A stretch of DNA of 64,000 bases from Actinomadura luzonensis (GCF_022664455.2 NZ_JAKRKC020000001.1:2733001-2797000), one strand, 5' to 3'; shown: positions 27,953 through 37,083, counted from the stretch's first letter. A program made the numbers and translations. Notes: a model not told the origin generated them from the sequence alone.

Positions 27953-29070
27953 GCCGCGGCTCCGCCGTGCGCCGCGGTCACCGCCCGCTCGATGAGCTGG
28001 AGGTAGGAGTCCATGGGGTCGCCGAGCCCCGTCAGCGGCTTCTCATCGATGCATGCGTACGCGTGGTCGATGATTCCGGTGGTGTTCCACAGTTTCTCCA
28101 GCCGGCCGGCGTGGTGGCTGAGCTGCTCGCGTGAGGGAGCGGCGAGGCCGCGCTCAGCGCGTACCGGTGCTTCGAAGGCAGCGGCGAAGGAGATCGGCCG
28201 GTCAGCGCGTACGGCGACGTGAACCAGGTCAGGCAGGGTGTTGGCGGCCGAGGCCGTCTGCTTCCCGGTCGGGAGGGAGGAGATGAACGCCGTCAGGAAC
28301 GCCTTGGTCAGTTCTTCGGCCATGGCGAGGTCACCGCCCAGGTTGTCGCGCAGTCCGACGAGGTCCAGGCTGGCGTAGCGGTAGAAGACTCCCGCGCTGA
28401 ACTCGGCGCTGTTCATGTGCCCGCTGCCGACCTCGTCCTCGGGGAGGCAGTCGTCCACCGCGGTGAAGAAGTCGATCTCCGGAGCCACCTCGTGCGTGGT
28501 GAAGGCGTGCGCGACTTGGACGACCCCCGCGACGCCGGCGCCCGGAAGTTCGGCCAACATGCGGCCGAACAGGTTGATAACGCCGTTACGCTCCGACAGC
28601 AGCTCGCCGACCTTGTCCACGGGCAGCGCGGCCTTGGGCTTCTTGACGCCGACCGTCTGCTCGATGGCCTGCCGGTGCTCGTCGGCCAGGTCTGCCAGCG
28701 CGTCCAGCGCCGCCCTGGGCAGGTACAGCAGCACGGAGGTGCCGCCCTTGTCCTCGAGCTTGAGTCCGTCTTTCTTGTTCGCCGACAGCACCACCTGGGC
28801 GCCGGCCGCGATGGCGGCCTCCTCGGACCAGCCCCGGTCCTGGAGCCGGGCGGCGACCTCGGCCGGCACACGCCGCGTACGGACGGCAGGGTCGCCGATG
28901 GCTCGTTCCACGTCCAGACGGACAGCGCGCTTCCAGCACTGGCTGGAGACGCGGGTACGTGTGGCGCCGCCGTAAACCAGGCTCTTGGGGGATCCGAGGT
29001 CGTCGCGGTTGAGGTTGGCGAACGGCACGGTCTGGAGGATGTGCACGTCGAGGTATCGGGGGGTGGTCAC
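27949..29070 (-). CDS. cas7e: Cascade backbone subunit Cas7e (CasC/Cse4)
   Basis: Cas7e polymerises along the crRNA spacer. The GTG at 29070, overlapping the cse2 stop, gives the family N-terminus TTPRYLDVHILQTVPFANLN. Characteristic stretches follow: SLVYGGATRTRVSSQCWKRA, INLFGRMLAELPG and VQVAHAFTTHEVAPEIDFFTAVDD. The length (373 aa) is normal and no disruption is seen. It is the third Cascade gene in the order cse1-cse2-cas7-cas5-cas6. Confidence 0.96.
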   Translation of the reverse strand: MTTPRYLDVHILQTVPFANLNRDDLGSPKSLVYGGATRTRVSSQCWKRAVRLDVERAIGDPAVRTRRVPAEVAARLQDRGWSEEAAIAAGAQVVLSANKKDGLKLEDKGGTSVLLYLPRAALDALADLADEHRQAIEQTVGVKKPKAALPVDKVGELLSERNGVINLFGRMLAELPGAGVAGVVQVAHAFTTHEVAPEIDFFTAVDDCLPEDEVGSGHMNSAEFSAGVFYRYASLDLVGLRDNLGGDLAMAEELTKAFLTAFISSLPTGKQTASAANTLPDLVHVAVRADRPISFAAAFEAPVRAERGLAAPSREQLSHHAGRLEKLWNTTGIIDHAYACIDEKPLTGLGDPMDSYLQLIERAVTAAHGGAAA

Positions 29071-29708
29071 TGGTCCTCGCTCTCGGATTGGTCGTCGGCG
29101 TTGGGCGGCTCTGGCGCGTCGGCGCGGCGGTAGAAGTCCTGGAGCCATCTCTTGGTCACCAGATTGCGATCGTGCTCCCACCGGCTGAGGTCGCGCAGCA
29201 GCCGGCCCCAGTCGGGGTCGATCTCCTTGGTCGCCAGTTGACGGACCACGGAGGGCAGCTTGCGGTGAAGACCGGAGACGTCCTGACGGCACAGCAGGTG
29301 CAGCCGAGCTTCTACGGTGTCGCGGTTGAGCTTCTTGTCGCGGACGGCAGTGCCGAGCGTGGCTCCCAGGCTGACGGACGGACGTTCGGTCTTCTTGCGC
29401 GCGGCTTCCGGTTCGTTCGCGGACTCGTCCTGGACGAGTGGAGGAACGTCCTCTGCGTCCGCCTGCTCATCACGTCGGCGAGGCTGGGCCGCGATCATGG
29501 CCGCGACTCCGTAGTAGGCGTTCTCGACAGCCGATCGCGTTCGCTCCGACGGCAGCCACGCGGCGACCACAGAATGCGCTCGACGGGTCGCGGCATCGTC
29601 CACCGGTCGTCCCAGGCTCCGACGCAACGCCGCCCTGCTGCCGGGAGCGGTGACTTTCTTGTGGATGTAGGTGACGTACTTGTCCGCTGTCTCCAGCGAA
29701 ACCGCCAT
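29067..29708 (-). CDS. cse2: Cascade small subunit Cse2 (CasB)
   Basis: Cse2 dimers stabilise the displaced strand in the Cascade R-loop. The 213-aa helical protein begins MAVSLETADKYVTYIHKKV; ATG 29708 is preferred over GTG 29711 because of its spacing to the ribosome site GGGAGG. Family features are AHSVVAAWLPSERTRSAVENAYYGVA and the C-terminal WGRLLRDLSRWEHDRNLVTKRWLQDFYR. A charged, poorly conserved loop (~75-105) lies between. It starts 14 bases after the cse1 stop. Confidence 0.94.
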   Translation of the reverse strand: MAVSLETADKYVTYIHKKVTAPGSRAALRRSLGRPVDDAATRRAHSVVAAWLPSERTRSAVENAYYGVAAMIAAQPRRRDEQADAEDVPPLVQDESANEPEAARKKTERPSVSLGATLGTAVRDKKLNRDTVEARLHLLCRQDVSGLHRKLPSVVRQLATKEIDPDWGRLLRDLSRWEHDRNLVTKRWLQDFYRRADAPEPPNADDQSESEDQ

Positions 29709-29722
29709 CACCCCACCTCCCT

Positions 29723-31288
29723 TCAGTCGTTAGGTTCGCCTTTGCGCTTCAGGGCGAAGCGGATGAGGCCACGCTTGAGTTCGACAGCGCGCCGGACACG
29801 GGGAAGAACAGCGGCCTGATCGGTCACCTCGTCGTAAACCATCAGGGCCAGCTTGAGGAGCTGCTGTGCTGCGTCGTCAAAGGCCCGCGTGCGCACTCGC
29901 TGCCAAAAGAGCCGCTCGGCTCGCGGCCAGTAGCGGAACGAGCCGTCAGCCGGCCAGGGGCCCTCGGGGATGTCCTTGCGCGCAGGCTTGCCGTTGCCGT
30001 TGGACGGATCGTTGATGGCGATCCATGCCTGTCGCAGCGCGTACCGAAGCTGCGATTCCAGCTTCTCGGCTGTCTGCCGCATAGTGCTGATGGCCGCCGG
30101 CACGCCGTCTTCCTTCGCCAGGCCGAGCAGGGCCGGCGTCACGCCGACCGTCCACTCCTTGTCCCGTGTCTGGCCGTCCTGGTCGAAGCCGAAAGCGCGT
30201 GCTCTGAGACTCGGCAGGAGGAACAGGCGCAGGTCTTCGACGGCGGCCAGGACCATCGGGCGACGCGCATGGTTGTCCCCGGTGTCCTCCATGATCAGGG
30301 CGTCGAAGTCCCGTCACAGTGCGCGATTGCTGTCGGCCTGCCGCGCGTAGCGGTTACCGTCCTTGCTCTGTTGATAGATGAGGTACGGGTCTTCCGCTGG
30401 GAACTCTTCGTCTCGCCACGCCCAGGTGATCCAGGCGTCGGCGACGTGTGCGCCATCGGGAGAGCCCTCGAGGAGGACCGCATGTTGGAAACGGCCCGTG
30501 AGCACCCCGCCCAGGCCGCTGGGACACGGGGCCAGGCGTGTGGGGTCAGGCAGGTCGTGTGCCTCCCAGGGGGCTCGGTCGGTGCCCCCTGTGGCGAAGT
30601 GGTGCGCCGGCGGGATACCCGCCACCAGGGATTCGAAGACACTGGTCCCCACGGGATGGAATGAGACCGTCCGCCGCAGCGGGCCGGCCTTGCTGTTCCC
30701 GCCGGATACCGTGCCGGCCGTTCGTGGGGTGCATTGCCCGGAGGGTCCGTAGTACAGCTGGGTCAGCAGGTGGAAGATCGCATCTTCTGTGGGCAGCGGA
30801 GGGGGGTTCAGGGCTGTCGAATGGTTGAACCAGACCTGGTTGTTGCCGGCCGGCCTGGACATGACGAGCTTGTTCACCCCGGAGCTCGTCTTGCACTGGT
30901 CACGAAGGCGGGGGTCCTGCAGCCAGGGCCGGCTCAGGTCGAAGAGGTTGAACCGGTGTGCGTACTTGTCGAAGTAGTCCTCGGCCTTGTCCGGGTCGAA
31001 ACGGCCCTTTTCCAGCACGTCGGCCTGGAGGTCGTTCCACCTGTCGCTCCCGCAGGTCATGTCGTCCAGGCCGGTGATGCGGGCGGCGATCACGGTGAGC
31101 ACTCGCCACAGCCCGGCGGCGGCGGGGGGAGGAGATGCCTCGATGTCCGTCAGCTCGTGTGCGGTGCCGAAGAGCTCCCGCAGCCCGACCTTGCGCTGCT
31201 GAGGGCCTTCTCGTACGGGCAACCAAGAACGCTCCAGGAGGTCATAACCAGGGGCCTCGGGCGGACCGGCGATCGGGGGAGGTGGCAC
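29723..31288 (-). pseudogene. cse1: Cascade large subunit Cse1/Cas8e with in-frame TGA at codon 325
   Basis: Cse1 recognises the PAM and recruits Cas3. One reading frame covers 521 residues, the normal length, but codon 325 (30316-30314) is TGA. The context DSNRAL-stop-RDFDAL shows that a conserved Trp (TGG) has become TGA by one substitution. The first piece has the N-terminal domain (YDLLERSWLPVR, LNPPPLPTEDAIFHLLTQLYYG, GNSKAGPL). The second (from ATG 30292, eight codons on) has the C-terminal four-helix bundle. Either the protein is lost, or two polypeptides are made by reinitiation, or TGA is read through. Cse2 and cas7e downstream are intact. Confidence 0.9.
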
Positions 31289-31389
31289 GTTCGGTCCGCC
31301 TTTCGATCGGTAGGCTTGGGGATGTAGCTACGGGTGGTTCGGGAGTGACGTAGAGCAGCGCTATGGTTTCGATCGTCAGTGCTGGTCCG

Positions 31390-33413
31390 TTACGGCTCGT
31401 CGTGCTCAAGGGATGGGGCGTTGTCCGTGGTTGCATCGCGGTCATCGCTGCTGAACTCTGACAGCCCAAGCTCTGGGGAGAGCCACACTTCCCGCTCGCC
31501 GAGCGCACCGGACGACTGCGGGTCAGTCAGCCGGACTACGACGAGGTCACGCAGATGTGCGCTGTCACTCCAGGACTCAGGAGTGGCGTCGCTTTCAGAT
31601 CGCCCTCGTAGCCAATTCCCTGGAACAGGGATGGCGTGCAGAAGCACCTGACGTACCTGATCCTTGGTGAACCAGGTGCGGTTACCCTTCCTGCCGTTCG
31701 GCTTCACCGGCAGCGGCCGGTCCCCGAGCATGAGCTGTCCCTCGGCACCGGTTGTGCAGCACACCACGCGGCCAGAGTCCGCGCCGAGCCGCGTGGAGTA
31801 TTCGGTCACGAAGTCATCGCCGGTGAGCTGGCTCAGATCATCCACGGCGCTGGGCACCGGGATGGCGGCCATCTTGGCGTACAGGTCCTTGGTCTGCTCG
31901 TCCGCGAGCCGGGCGAGGTCTTCCTCACGGGGAGCGGAGGCCGCGTCACCGAAACCTTCGTCGTACACCTGGTCAACGAGTTTCTGGACGTCGTCCGGGA
32001 TGGCCACCTGACCCGCAGACAGAGCCGTGAGGGCGCTCCAGGTACGGCGTAGTAGCGCGGCGGGATATACGAACGGCCATGACCGGGGTATCTGCAGTGC
32101 CCCCGACTCGTCGACCGGTGTCAGCACCACGAGAGTCATCCTCGGCCGTAGCTGTACGTCCGCTTCGTGCTCTTCTCGGTCGACGGCCCAGCTTGGCCGC
32201 CACTTGTCGTACTGCTTATGCCGCTGGCAGCGGCCGGCCCGCTGCAGCAGCATGGCCATCGGCGCCAAGTCGCTGATCACGAGGTCGAAGTCCAGATCCA
32301 GGGATTGTTCGATCACCTGTGTGGCGACGAGGATCGCCGCGGTCGGGCGAGCATCCTGGGCGTCCTTGCCGAACCAGCGCACGGCCTCCTCGGTCGCCTC
32401 TGCTCGACGGCAGGCGGGGAACGTTAGTGCAACAAGCGGAGCGCCGGGACGGCACCCTCCTGTTCACCGAGCCATGACCTCAAGTCCAGATACGTGCGTT
32501 GCGCTTCCGCCACCGTGTTGCAGATGACGGCCGCACAACCGCCCTGCTGCACAAGAGGGTGCAACACCTGGCGCAATGTCGTCGTTCGCCGCAGGCGCTG
32601 CCTCGCGTCGAGCGGAACCTTGTGCAGATCGACGTGCAGCCTTCGCTCCCGGCTCTTGACCGGTACGGACTGCGCCGCGGTCGGGCTGACGTACAGCCAG
32701 CCCGGATAGGTCAGCTGGGGCACCTTGTTGTTCTTGTAGCCGGCGCCGGCCAGGTACGCCTCCGCCAGGCGCCGGCCCGTGGCCACGGGCAGCGTCGCTG
32801 ACAGGAGGACAACGGGCACCTTCAACAACCCGAGCCACTCCAGCAGGACCTTGAGCAGGCCCTGCATGTAGGCGTCGTAGGCGTGGACCTCATCGATCAC
32901 CAACACCTTGCCTGCCAAGCCGAGCATACGTAGCACGTTGTGCCGTCCGCGTAGCACGGCCATGAGCGCTTGGTCGATGGTCCCCACCGAGAGATTCGCC
33001 AGAAGTCCTCGTTTGCTTCCGCGCAACCAGGGGGTCGCCATGGGATCGCCCGTCACCACCTGGGCTTCGTCGCCTTCGGCTGTGTATGCGCTGTTCAGCC
33101 AGGCCATGCCGTGCAACAGCGTCAGCGAGGTGGCTCCTTCGACGCGGCGGCCTCGGAACTCATCCACCCGCCGGAGCATCTGGTCTGAGGTCGCCATGGT
33201 GGGGAGGCCGATGAAGTAGCCAGGCATGTGCGCTGCCTCGCCCATCAGACGTCCCGCGTGCAGCGCGGTCTCCGTCTTGCCCTCGCCCATCGGCGCAGTG
33301 ATCAGTAACAGGCCGGGGTTGCTGCTGAGCAGGGCCGGCAGTTGCTCGCTCACTGAGAGCTGCAGATCGTTCGGGATGAACGGGAAGTCGTCGCTGTCAA
33401 TCCCCTGAAAGCG
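31390..33413 (-). pseudogene. cas3: Cas3 helicase part, frameshifted and lacking the HD nuclease domain
   Basis: Cas3 unwinds and degrades DNA flagged by Cascade. This remnant has the helicase only. Walker A (APMGEGKTE), VIDEVHAYD and LLSATLP lie in a first frame ending at a TAA at 32424. One base appears lost there, after LRLLH; the next frame resumes FPACRRAEATEEAVRWFGKDA and holds ATQVIEQSLDLDFDLVISD and QRAGRCQRH, ending at 31390. Reading upstream from 33353, the frame stays open (SPRFQGIDSDDFPFIPND) to the IS3 end at 33414, beyond which most of the HD domain is missing. It is inactive as it stands. Confidence 0.9.
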
Positions 33414-33424
33414 TGGAGACGGTT

Positions 33425-34372
33425 CTATGCCACAGTGGCCCTCAGCAGGGCCGATGAGGCGTGTCTCTTCTCGATCATGTGACGTTCGAATGTGATGGGC
33501 GGCAGGTCGTCGTTGGCGCTATGCCGCCGAATGGTGTTGTAGAAGTCGGCAATCCAGGTCGCGATCTTCAGGCGCGCCTCGGTCCGGGTGCGGAAGCGAT
33601 GGCGGTGCACGTACTCAACCTTCAGTGTGCTGTTGAACGCCTCAGCCGCGGCGTTGTCCAGCGCGCAGCCGACCCGGCCCATGGACTGCACCACGCCCAG
33701 GCGCTGGCAAAGCTCCTGGTAGCGAGCCGCAGTGTATTCCGAGCCGCGATCGGAGTGGAAGATCACCCCGTCCACATCGCCGCCGCGGGTGGCCACCGCC
33801 ATCTGCAGCGAGGCGCAGGTCAGCGCGGCATCGTGGTGTTCGGACAGGGCATAGCCGAGCAGCCGGCGGGAGAACAGGTCCTCGACGGTGGCTAGATACA
33901 GCTTGCCCTCGTCGGTGTCGATCTGGGTGACGTCGCCGCACCACAGCACGTCCGGCGCCACCGCGTCGAACCGGCGGCGGACCAGGTCCGGGGCGGCCGG
34001 CCGTCTGCCCTGCCGGGTCAGCGAGCGCGGCCTGCGCCGCTTGCGGGCGACCAGGCCGAGCTCGGCCATCCTTGCTGCGACCGTGTTCTCCGACACCCGC
34101 CAGCCCGCCTCATGCAGGTCACAGGTGATCCGCGGCGAGCCGTAGGTGCCGCCTGAGGCGTTGAAACAGCGGGTGATCTCGGCGTCCAGGTCGGCTCGCC
34201 GCTGCTGGCGAGTGGTGGGTGTGTCCCGGCCGATGCGGTTCTTCCACTTGTAGAACCACGACTGCGACACCCCCAGCGCCCGGCAGGAGGTGATGTGGTC
34301 GATGTCGTACTCGGTCTTCTGGGAGCTGATGAAGGCCGCCACGCTTACCGGCCCATCGCCTCTTTGACCCAC
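33425..34372 (-). CDS. IS3-family transposase OrfB
   Basis: This 315-aa reading frame overlaps the end of orfA and is presumably expressed with it by ribosomal frameshifting, as is known for IS3. It has the HTH_21 region (YGSPRITCDLHEAGWRVSENTVA) and the rve integrase core: Asp in VLWCGDVTQIDTDEG, Asp in GVIFHSDRGSEYTA and Glu in DNAAAEAFNSTLKVE. The catalytic DDE set is complete. The frame reads to 33425, only 11 bases from the IS end. Confidence 0.93.
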   Translation of the reverse strand: MGQRGDGPVSVAAFISSQKTEYDIDHITSCRALGVSQSWFYKWKNRIGRDTPTTRQQRRADLDAEITRCFNASGGTYGSPRITCDLHEAGWRVSENTVAARMAELGLVARKRRRPRSLTRQGRRPAAPDLVRRRFDAVAPDVLWCGDVTQIDTDEGKLYLATVEDLFSRRLLGYALSEHHDAALTCASLQMAVATRGGDVDGVIFHSDRGSEYTAARYQELCQRLGVVQSMGRVGCALDNAAAEAFNSTLKVEYVHRHRFRTRTEARLKIATWIADFYNTIRRHSANDDLPPITFERHMIEKRHASSALLRATVA

Positions 34373-34713
34373 AAGACCACGGAACGCTTGAGGACATCAC
34401 GCTCATCTTCCAGCTCGGCGCGTTCCTTCTCCCACGCCGTCCGCTCCTTGGCGTGCTGCTTGACCAGCTCGGCCTTCTCCCGCCGCAGCCGGGCCAGCTC
34501 CTCCTGCTCGGACTCCTCCAGCGTCTTGCCCCCGTCGCCGTTGTACTGCTCGTTCAGCCGGTCCATCTGCACCCAATTGTGCAACGTGTACGGGCTGATC
34601 CCCAGATCCCGCGCCACCTGGGCCACGGGCTTAGCGGTTTCCTTCACGATACGCACCGCGCCCGCCCGGAACTCCGGATCAAAGCGCCGCCGCGTGACTC
34701 CTGTCACGACCAA
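34345..34713 (-). CDS. IS3-family transposase OrfA
   Basis: This 122-aa DNA-binding subunit has a helix-turn-helix in residues ~10-50 (RFDPEFRAGAVRIVKETAKP, VARDLGISPYTLHNWV) followed by a leucine-zipper-like coiled coil with LARLRREKAELVKQHAKER. It ends MGR shortly after the start of orfB. It is the normal partner of the OrfB transposase in this element. Confidence 0.9.
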   Translation of the reverse strand: MVVTGVTRRRFDPEFRAGAVRIVKETAKPVAQVARDLGISPYTLHNWVQMDRLNEQYNGDGGKTLEESEQEELARLRREKAELVKQHAKERTAWEKERAELEDERDVLKRSVVLWVKEAMGR

Positions 34714-34735
34714 ACCTCTTCCGGTTCGGTCTCCA

Positions 34736-34835
34736 CGTTATGAGGGGAAGGCCAGAGGTGACAAGCCAACGGGTAGGGGGACGGCAGCCCTCGCGACTTG
34801 CCCCACAGAGCGAGATCGATGTCTGTTTCGCTCAT
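34736..34835 (-). pseudogene. cas3: N-terminal stub of Cas3 (start of the HD domain)
   Basis: ATG 34835 begins SETDIDLALWGKSRGLPSP followed by YPLACHL, the N-terminus of type I-E Cas3, ending with the first HD-domain histidine (H26). After about residue 27 the sequence departs from the family and meets the IS3 end. It is separated from the helicase part by the IS and by the loss of roughly 200 residues that would hold the rest of the HD metal site. A TTG at 34931 extends the frame upstream but is not needed. Confidence 0.75.
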
Positions 34836-34952
34836 CCGAGTCCTCAATCCGGCAGCATCCAAATGACGATCAGCAGCCCACTGCACCAGCCACTGGCCAA
34901 GAGTCCACACAGTAGAGTCGAGTGCCGACAAAATCCGTTGAAGGGACGGAGG

Positions 34953-36177
34953 CAGGGCCGTTGCGTTCTCATGTGATGAAACCGAGTAGCTGAAGAGCGT
35001 CGGCGGGGTGGCTGCGGTAGTGGTCGGTGGCGGCGGCGATGTTGGTCCAGCCGATCAGGCGGGCCAGGCCGATGGCGAGGTTGCGGAGGCCGGCCATGAT
35101 GCGGGGTGCGGTGCCGGTGCGGATGCGGGAGGCGTCTTCGCGGTAGGTGACGTCGCGGATGTGGTGCAGGGCTTCGATGCTCCAGTGGCCGCGGATGAGT
35201 GCGGCGAGTTGGGCGTGGGTGATCCGGCCTGGTGGCAGGTCGGTGATGGCGTAGATGGTGACGATGGTGGTTTTGCCGGTGCGGTGGTCGGTGCGGCGGC
35301 GTTTGATCTGGATCGCCTGGGCGGCGTGCGGGAAGGGCAGGTGGGGGCGGGTGGTGCAGATCTTCATGCGGCGAATCTCGCGGCGGCCGTGCGCGGTCTG
35401 GTCGGTGCGGTCGTTGAGGATGGCTTCGCGCCAGGGCAGGGCCTTGAGCCGGTGCAGGAGCGTGGGCTGGTTGCCCTTGACGATGAACAAGTAGTGGCCG
35501 CCGGCGGCGATGACGTGGTGGGCGTGGTCGTGCTGGGTGTGCAGGGCGTCGGCGGTGACCACCACGCCGGTCAGGTCCAGGTGGGACAGCAGGGGTGTGA
35601 AGGCGGGGATCTCGTTGCTCTTGGCCTCGACCTGCCGTTGGGCGACGACGGTCTGGGTGTCGTGGCGGGTGGCGGCCAGTAGATGGATGACACCGTCCGG
35701 GGTACGGCTGCCACGCAGGGTCTTGCCGTCCACGGCCAGGCCGGACAGCGCCGTCCGGGCCGGGAGTTGGATATCGGTGGTGGGCGGGCCGCAGTCGGCG
35801 AGTGTGGCCAGGTAGGTGCAGGTCGCCGTGTCGAAGGCGTCGCCGTCCAGCCGGGCGAGCAGCCGTCCTAGGGTGCTGGCGGCCAGGCGCACGGTGCCGG
35901 GCAGGCCGGCCCGGGCGCGCAGGTCGGGGTCGTATCCGGTGATGAATCGGGCGATCTTGGTCAGGGAGGTTGCGCCGCCGAGCACGGCGAGCAGGGATAT
36001 CGCCAGCAGCGGGCCGAGCCGGTAGCGGCGGCCTCGTCGGCTGCGCGGGTCCGGGATGGCGTCCAGGAGCTCGGCGAGTGTGGGCAGGTCAGCCGGTGGG
36101 TCGGTGATGGTGACGTGCTCCAGGTGGCGGGTGAGCACGTCGATCGGGGATGATGGCACGCGAACGCGGCCCCTGTT
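34953..36177 (-). mobile_element. ISAs1-family element upstream of the cas operon
   Basis: The 1225-base estimate is based on imperfect inverted ends: CAGGGCCGTTGCGTTC at 34953 and, on the other strand, CAGGGGCCGCGTTCGC ending at 36177. No clear target duplication is visible. It lies between the cas3 stub and CRISPR array 3, so it probably displaced the original promoter region of the cas operon. Confidence 0.75.
34969..36159 (-). CDS. ISAs1-family transposase
   Basis: This 396-aa DDE transposase has the family layout. The N-terminal DDE_Tnp_1-associated region contains [20 protein letters not shown]. Then come the catalytic core with [12 protein letters not shown] (first Asp), [12 protein letters not shown] (second Asp) and [10 protein letters not shown], and the C-terminal [20 protein letters not shown] with the final Glu. 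It appears complete. Confidence 0.94.
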   Translation of the reverse strand: MPSSPIDVLTRHLEHVTITDPPADLPTLAELLDAIPDPRSRRGRRYRLGPLLAISLLAVLGGATSLTKIARFITGYDPDLRARAGLPGTVRLAASTLGRLLARLDGDAFDTATCTYLATLADCGPPTTDIQLPARTALSGLAVDGKTLRGSRTPDGVIHLLAATRHDTQTVVAQRQVEAKSNEIPAFTPLLSHLDLTGVVVTADALHTQHDHAHHVIAAGGHYLFIVKGNQPTLLHRLKALPWREAILNDRTDQTAHGRREIRRMKICTTRPHLPFPHAAQAIQIKRRRTDHRTGKTTIVTIYAITDLPPGRITHAQLAALIRGHWSIEALHHIRDVTYREDASRIRTGTAPRIMAGLRNLAIGLARLIGWTNIAAATDHYRSHPADALQLLGFIT

Positions 36178-36500
36178 CTTGATCGACTGGCGTAGACACC
36201 CAACGATCTTCAGGGGTCGCGTTTGCCGTCTGCCTGCCGGGGTGCCCTCAACCGCCCGGCTTCATCGAGCCCGTGTATGTCTCGTCAGACGAGAACGCTT
36301 CGGCCCTGGGGACGGAGGGCGTGATTGCATTTGGCTCCGCGGTGGCCTGAAGCGGGGGCATGGCCAAGGTGGATCAATCGTCGCTCTCGGACAAGCCTTT
36401 ACGGGTCCTGCAGTCCAGGAGGGTCCGTCTGTCCGTAGGAATGCCGTCAAAACCCGACACCGACTTGGTGATGGGTTGGTATAACTGCAGGTCAGCAAGT
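36178..36500 (+). promoter_or_regulatory. Gene-free region with the leader of CRISPR array 3
   Basis: No gene is seen in 36178-36430. The last ~70 bases form the leader of array 3: an AT-richer stretch (GGTGATGGGTTGGTATAACT) followed by CTGCAGGTCAGCAAGT directly at the first repeat. Arrays 1 and 2 end in CAGCTCAGGAAGT and CAGGCCACGAAGG at the same place, so this motif is shared by all three leaders. TATAAC at about 36480 could be the -10 of the array promoter. Confidence 0.6.
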
Positions 36501-36895
36501 GTCCTCCCCACGCACTTGGGGGTGAGCCTTCCTCCGCGCCCACCGCGACCAGATTCGCCGCGTCCTCCCCACGCACTTGGGGGTGAGCCGACGCACCTGT
36601 ACGGCGAAGGCCACGAGGAGACGTCCTCCCCACGCACTTGGGGGTGAGCCGCGACCCGCGCGCCGGGGGAGGTCCGCATCCTCGTCCTCCCCACGCACGT
36701 GGGGGTGAGCCGATCCGCGCGTCCGTCAGGGCGATGGCCGGCATGTCCTCCCCACGCACGTGGGGGTGAGCCGTCCGATGAGACACCTGGTGCAGATGAC
36801 GCGGCGTCCTCCCCACGCACGTGGGGGTGAGCCGTCGTGGCAGGTCATGAGGACGATGTCGGAGTCGTCCTCCCCACTCACGTGGGATGAACTGG
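36501..36895 (+). CRISPR. CRISPR array 3, type I-E repeats, 7 repeats and 6 spacers
   Basis: Repeats of 29 bases start at 36501, 36562, 36623, 36684, 36745, 36806 and 36867, all 61 apart, so every spacer is 32 bases. The repeat begins GTCCTCCCCACG and continues CACGTGGGGGTGAGCCG. The first three repeats carry CACTTGGG instead of CACGTGGG; the last is degenerate (CACTCACGTGGGATGAACT). The leader is on the left and crRNA is read on the + strand, opposite to arrays 1 and 2. Confidence 0.97.
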
Positions 36896-36938
36896 TTCAC
36901 CGGTACCGGCCGCTACCTTGTGCGATGTGTCCTCAGCC

Positions 36939-36963
36939 TTGATCGTTCCCAGGGCGTTCCCAT
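36939..36963 (+). promoter_or_regulatory. Paired GTTCCCA words near attachment copy 2
   Basis: TTGATCGTTCCCAGGGCG followed by TTCCCAT repeats the 17301 motif with three changes, at the other end of element A and 57 bases before the attachment repeat. It is a candidate arm-type binding site for the integrase. Confidence 0.4.
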
Positions 36964-37019
36964 AAGGGCTTACTGCTATGAGAAGCTGCAGGTCAGACGC
37001 TTATTGCGATGGGACTGTG

Positions 37020-37065
37020 AAACCGTCGGCTCAGCCTACGCAAGTTCGAACCTTGCACCTGCCAC
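37020..37065 (+). repeat. Attachment-site copy 2 (element A/element B junction)
   Basis: This is identical over 46 bases to 17161-17206, the 3' half of tRNA-Tyr. The 5' half of the tRNA is absent (the preceding bases GGACTGTG do not form an anticodon stem), so this is not a functional tRNA. It marks the right end of element A and the left end of element B. Confidence 0.92.
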
Positions 37066-37083
37066 CAGCAGTAAGTGCAGCTC

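Larger units (their letters stand above)
33414..34735 (-). mobile_element. IS3-family element inserted in cas3
   Basis: This 1322-base element is bounded by TGGAGAC (33414-33420) and its complement GTCTCCA (34729-34735). It has two overlapping genes on the minus strand in the usual orfA-orfB layout. No matching short duplication is seen outside the ends, and the cas3 coding sequence on the two sides does not join (residues ~28 to ~220 of the HD domain are absent), so a deletion accompanied or followed insertion. Confidence 0.88.

Noticed and set aside
28013..29133. Plus-strand frames across cas7e and cse2
   Set aside because: Antisense to conserved Cascade genes whose overlaps and motifs fix the minus strand as coding.
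33411..34738. Short target duplication around the IS3 element in cas3
   Set aside because: Bases outside the TGGAGAC ends (GCG left, CGT right) do not match, and the cas3 sequence does not join across the element; deletion is the better explanation.
37020..37065. Second tRNA-Tyr gene
   Set aside because: Only the 3' half is present; the 5' acceptor strand, D arm and anticodon stem are missing, so it is an attachment repeat.
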